NCBI RefSeq assembly: GCF_026586805.1
Contig: NZ_JAPFHA010000007.1
Coordinates: 114,138 to 178,137 of the forward strand
Origin: Niveibacterium sp. 24ML
GTDB taxonomy: Bacteria; Pseudomonadota; Gammaproteobacteria; Burkholderiales; Rhodocyclaceae
DNA length: 64,000 nt
Direction of reading: 5' to 3'
The position numbers and the translations under genes are program-made. The notes below the pieces were generated by a model. That model had not been told where the DNA came from. It saw nothing but the letters and a program-made list of their open reading frames with translations, and made no database searches. Positions 61,816 through 64,000 of the stretch are shown piece by piece (positions within the stretch are counted from its first letter, which is position 1; each line of letters starts with the position of its first letter).

Positions 61816-63323
61816 GGTTGGCCTCTATCGGGGTCTGTCACTGCGGTTTTCGGGTTGGGTTGGGAGAGCGGCGCGCGCAAGAGCATCTGGGTGCCGTTCG
61901 GTTCGATGGCTTCGATTGTGATCTCGCCGCCAAGGCTGGCAACCCGTTCGCGCATGCCGCGCAAACCAAAGGATCGGGGTTTGATCAGGTCGGCGGAGCG
62001 GATGCCCACACCGTCATCGGCTACCTGAAGTATGAGCTCGTCGCCCTCCTGGGTCAGCCGCACGGTGACGTTCTTGGCATGCGCGTGCTTGGCAATATTG
62101 GTCAGAGATTCCTGAAACACACGGAATATCGCAATGGCGGCGTCTTCCGGGCACTCGATGTCGTGATCCGCGCACAAAACGTCGCAGCGGGTGCCAGTGC
62201 GTTGCGTGAAGTCTTCTGCATGGCTTTCGATGGCGGCGGCGAGACCGAATTCCTTAAGAATGCCGGGGCGAAGCTCGCGCGCGACCCGACCGGCGGTCGT
62301 GATCGCTTCGTCCACCAGACCTGCGATTCGTTTGGCGCGGCCACCCAGCGCGGCATCCGGGTCGAGCCGGCTGGCAAGCAAGGAAAGCTCGATCTTGATG
62401 CCGACCAGAAGTCCACCCAAGACATCGTGGATGTCACGCGCGATGCGCTCCCGTTCGTCTTCCTTTACCCGCTGCAGGTGGTCTGAGAGTTCCGCGAGCT
62501 GCGCGCGCGAAGCAACGAGGTCATCCTGCGCTTGTTTGCTCAGGGTGATGTTCCACATCACGCCTTCCCAGCGGACAGAACCATCGGTCTGTTTGCTTGG
62601 CGTGGCGCGAATGTTGACCCACTTGGTGTCCCGCGCCGGAACGCGGATCCTGCCCTCCCAGTTGAGCGTGGTCATGCGCTGAGCGTTATCGCGCAGGGTG
62701 GCAAGGAATCGCGCGCGGTCCTCTTCCAGCACCAGATCAAGAAAACGCCTTGCGTCCCTGATCAGATCTTCAAGCGGGACCTCGAAAAGCAGCAAGGCAC
62801 CTTCACTGAGGTAATCAACCGAAATCGATCCATCTGCGGCGTGCTGCATCTGAAATGCCGCGCCGGGGATATTTGCCGCAAGCGCGCCGAGGCGGGCCTC
62901 GTGATCCCGAGCGGCTTCGATGGCGCTCAAACGCTCGCGGCGGATCTGTGCCTCGCGCAACTCACGCTCAACGGCCGGGATCAGCCGATCCAGCCTGTCC
63001 TTGCTCAGATAGTCTTGCGCCCCCGCACGCATTGCCTCGGATGCCGTCTCATCGTCGATCGTGCCGGAAATGATGAAGAAGGGGACGTCGATTTTCTTGG
63101 CCTGGACCATTGCCAGCGCCGCAATGCCAGAGAAGCCGGGCAACTTGTAATCGGAAAGTATCAGATCCCAGTCGGCATTCGACAGGGCGGCTTCGAGCTG
63201 CGGCGGCGTTTCGACGCGTTCGGATACCACTTCGAAGCCCGACCGACGGAGCCGCGAAATCAGCAGAATGGCGTCGTCCTCGTTGTCCTCAACCAACAAA
63301 ACCCGAAGCAGCGGACGCGTCAT
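61812..63323 (-). CDS. Cytoplasmic hybrid sensor histidine kinase (REC-PAS-HisKA_3)
   Basis: The 503-residue product has an N-terminal receiver (RVLLVEDNEDDAILL, Asp in LILSDYKLPGFSG), a PAS-like domain (about 150-270), a HisKA_3 dimerisation domain with the phospho-His in RERIARDIHDVLGGLL, and an ATPase domain (FQESLTNIAKHAHAKNV, VADDGVGI, FGLRGMRERV). No membrane segment is present. The start MTRPLLRVLLVEDN at 63321-63323 is preferred; a longer start at 63368 is possible. Confidence 0.92.
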   Translation of the reverse strand: MTRPLLRVLLVEDNEDDAILLISRLRRSGFEVVSERVETPPQLEAALSNADWDLILSDYKLPGFSGIAALAMVQAKKIDVPFFIISGTIDDETASEAMRAGAQDYLSKDRLDRLIPAVERELREAQIRRERLSAIEAARDHEARLGALAANIPGAAFQMQHAADGSISVDYLSEGALLLFEVPLEDLIRDARRFLDLVLEEDRARFLATLRDNAQRMTTLNWEGRIRVPARDTKWVNIRATPSKQTDGSVRWEGVMWNITLSKQAQDDLVASRAQLAELSDHLQRVKEDERERIARDIHDVLGGLLVGIKIELSLLASRLDPDAALGGRAKRIAGLVDEAITTAGRVARELRPGILKEFGLAAAIESHAEDFTQRTGTRCDVLCADHDIECPEDAAIAIFRVFQESLTNIAKHAHAKNVTVRLTQEGDELILQVADDGVGIRSADLIKPRSFGLRGMRERVASLGGEITIEAIEPNGTQMLLRAPLSQPNPKTAVTDPDRGQP

Positions 63324-63411
63324 GAAATGGCTCTCAACATGGCTGCCAAGATGGCGGAAGTGACCCATCAAAAAAGATAACACGCGCTGCGCCACATGTG
63401 CCCGGAATCTG

Positions 63412-63417
63412 TATAAT
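63412..63417 (+). promoter_or_regulatory. -10 box upstream of tRNA-Thr
   Basis: TATAAT lies 15 nt before the mature 5' end of the tRNA. No good -35 hexamer is seen at 16-18 nt spacing, so only the -10 is claimed. Confidence 0.55.
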
Positions 63418-63432
63418 CCGCCGCTCGCCGGG

Positions 63433-63508
63433 GCCGGCATAGCTCAGTTGGTAGAGCAGTTGATTTGTAATCAGAAGGTCAGGGGTTCGATTCCTCTTGC
63501 CGGCACCA
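63433..63508 (+). tRNA. tRNA-Thr (anticodon UGU)
   Basis: The 76-nt cloverleaf has acceptor arms GCCGGCA (63433-63439) and TGCCGGC (63498-63504), discriminator A and encoded CCA. The anticodon loop is TTTGTAA, with TGT reading ACA codons, and the T-loop reads GGTTCGATTCC. Confidence 0.95.
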
Positions 63509-63529
63509 AAAAAACTACAAAATTATGGC

Positions 63530-63558
63530 TTGACACGGAAAGCGCTCTAGTCCATAAT
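63530..63558 (+). promoter_or_regulatory. Sigma-70 promoter of the initiator tRNA gene
   Basis: TTGACA (63530-63535), a 17-nt spacer and CATAAT (63553-63558) make a near-consensus promoter. Transcription would begin about 7 nt before the tRNA at 63572. Confidence 0.85.
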
Positions 63559-63571
63559 TTTTCTTCTCTGA

Positions 63572-63648
63572 CGCGGGGTGGAGCAGTCTGGCAGCTCGTC
63601 GGGCTCATAACCCGAAGGTCACAGGTTCAAATCCTGTCCCCGCAACCA
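63572..63648 (+). tRNA. Initiator tRNA-fMet (anticodon CAU)
   Basis: The 77-nt tRNA has the initiator hallmarks: an unpaired C1-A72 at the top of the acceptor stem (CGCGGGG against CCCCGCA) and three G-C pairs at the anticodon stem (GGG/CCC) flanking CTCATAA. CCA is encoded. Confidence 0.95.
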
Positions 63649-63654
63649 AGTTCC

Positions 63655-63687
63655 ATGCAAAACGCCGGCTAGCCCGGCGTTTTGCAT
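63655..63687 (+). terminator. Terminator after the tRNA genes
   Basis: A perfect 14-bp inverted repeat, ATGCAAAACGCCGG (63655-63668) and CCGGCGTTTTGCAT (63674-63687), flanks a 5-nt loop. The descending arm includes TTTT, so it works as an intrinsic terminator for the tRNA transcript. Confidence 0.85.
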
Positions 63688-63899
63688 TTGGGCTTTGGGT
63701 TTCTACTTCTTGCTCGCAAATCTTGGGCTGTTTCGTCGGATGCCTGGACGCCGCGCTCCGATCGAAGTCCAAGCGCGAATCGGTATGCTGGCTCGAAGCC
63801 AGACCGGTACGGCAATCCCTAATTGGTCTAAATTCGGCGAATCGCCCCGATTTTCCGGGGCCGTGTTGTGCTTGTTGATACCCGCCATTCAAGCGTTAA
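63688..63899. other. Intergenic stretch without recognised gene
   Basis: These 212 bp follow the tRNA terminator. Frames open on both strands give no family-like protein, and no tRNA-3'-end duplication is visible. The stretch ends where a truncated transposase begins. Confidence 0.5.
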
Positions 63900-64000
63900 C
63901 GGAGGCACGGTCTGGGCGGCGTCAAGCTGGTGATCTCCGACGCGCATGAAGGCCTCAAGGCGGCGGTGCGCAAGGTCATCTCGGCCACCTGGCAGCGTTG
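63900..64000 (+). mobile_element. IS256-family transposase fragment (runs off the window)
   Basis: After a TAA at 63897-63899 the frame reads GLGGVKLVISDAHEGLKAAV then RKVISATWQR. This is the conserved Mutator-like core of IS256 transposases around a catalytic Asp (SDAHEG). The N-terminal ~160 residues are missing upstream, so the copy is 5'-truncated. Its 3' extent is outside the window. Confidence 0.85.

Noticed and set aside
63433..63687. tRNA genes as the attachment site of a genomic island
   Set aside because: No integrase gene and no duplicated tRNA 3' end were seen within the window.

Overview
The window looks like a chromosomal segment of a GC-rich, flagellated betaproteobacterium, probably of the Rhodocyclales type. 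The evidence is a DUF1841 gene beside nth, a full rnfABCDGE operon, class-2 pyrD, polar-flagellum filament genes, and NarX/NarL-style signalling. Species cannot be fixed from sequence reading alone.

Layout. 1-9.5 kb is housekeeping: small c-type cytochromes, DUF1841, nth, rnfABCDGE (minus strand), pyrD, and a secreted AGE-fold protein. 9.6-16.4 kb holds a CDF metal transporter, the c-di-GMP flagellar brake YcgR, and a late flagellar block on the minus strand (flhB-C-like, fliK, fliT, fliS, fliD, flaG, fliC). fliC has a clear sigma-28 promoter. 16.7-22.7 kb (plus strand) is a flagellin glycosylation operon: maf, pseB, pseC, pseF, pseG. pseH lies on the minus strand at 22.7 kb and pseI at 58.3 kb, so the whole CMP-pseudaminic acid pathway is present.

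A long minus-strand operon runs from an acyl carrier protein (58.06 kb) down to pseH (22.67 kb). It encodes two glycosyltransferases, GDP-sugar enzymes (an Fcl-like enzyme lacking the usual catalytic Tyr, and a ColD-like PLP dehydratase with His in place of Lys), an epimerase, a Nudix hydrolase, a B12 radical-SAM protein, a split transketolase, GDP-heptose enzymes (hddA, hddC, gmhB), and an acyl cassette (SDR, AMP ligase, LuxE-like, LuxC-like).

This operon is interrupted at about 36.98-54.72 kb by a foreign-looking island that leaves a 3' gene stump on one side and a 5' gene stump on the other. The island has a NodU-type carbamoyltransferase with an SxtJ-like membrane protein, a pile-up of decayed IS fragments (IS5, ISAs1 and IS1595 types), two glycosyltransferases, and a tightly coupled minus-strand operon. 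Its core matches the Campylobacter phosphoramidate (MeOPN) pathway: CTP:phosphoglutamine cytidylyltransferase, gamma-glutamyl-CDP-amidate hydrolase, L-glutamine kinase, methyltransferase and an APS-kinase-like cytidine diphosphoramidate kinase. Extra genes are a 35-residue membrane protein, an SGNH hydrolase, a second methyltransferase, a DUF115/GT42-like protein, a class III aminotransferase, a zinc-site methyltransferase and a SPASM radical-SAM enzyme. I regard this as the most interesting content: an apparent phosphoramidate glycan-decoration system inserted into a flagellar glycosylation region.

The right end (59.3-64 kb) has a diguanylate cyclase, a cytoplasmic hybrid histidine kinase with a NarL-type regulator, tRNA-Thr(UGU), initiator tRNA-Met(CAU) with its own promoter and terminator, and a truncated IS256-type transposase running off the end.
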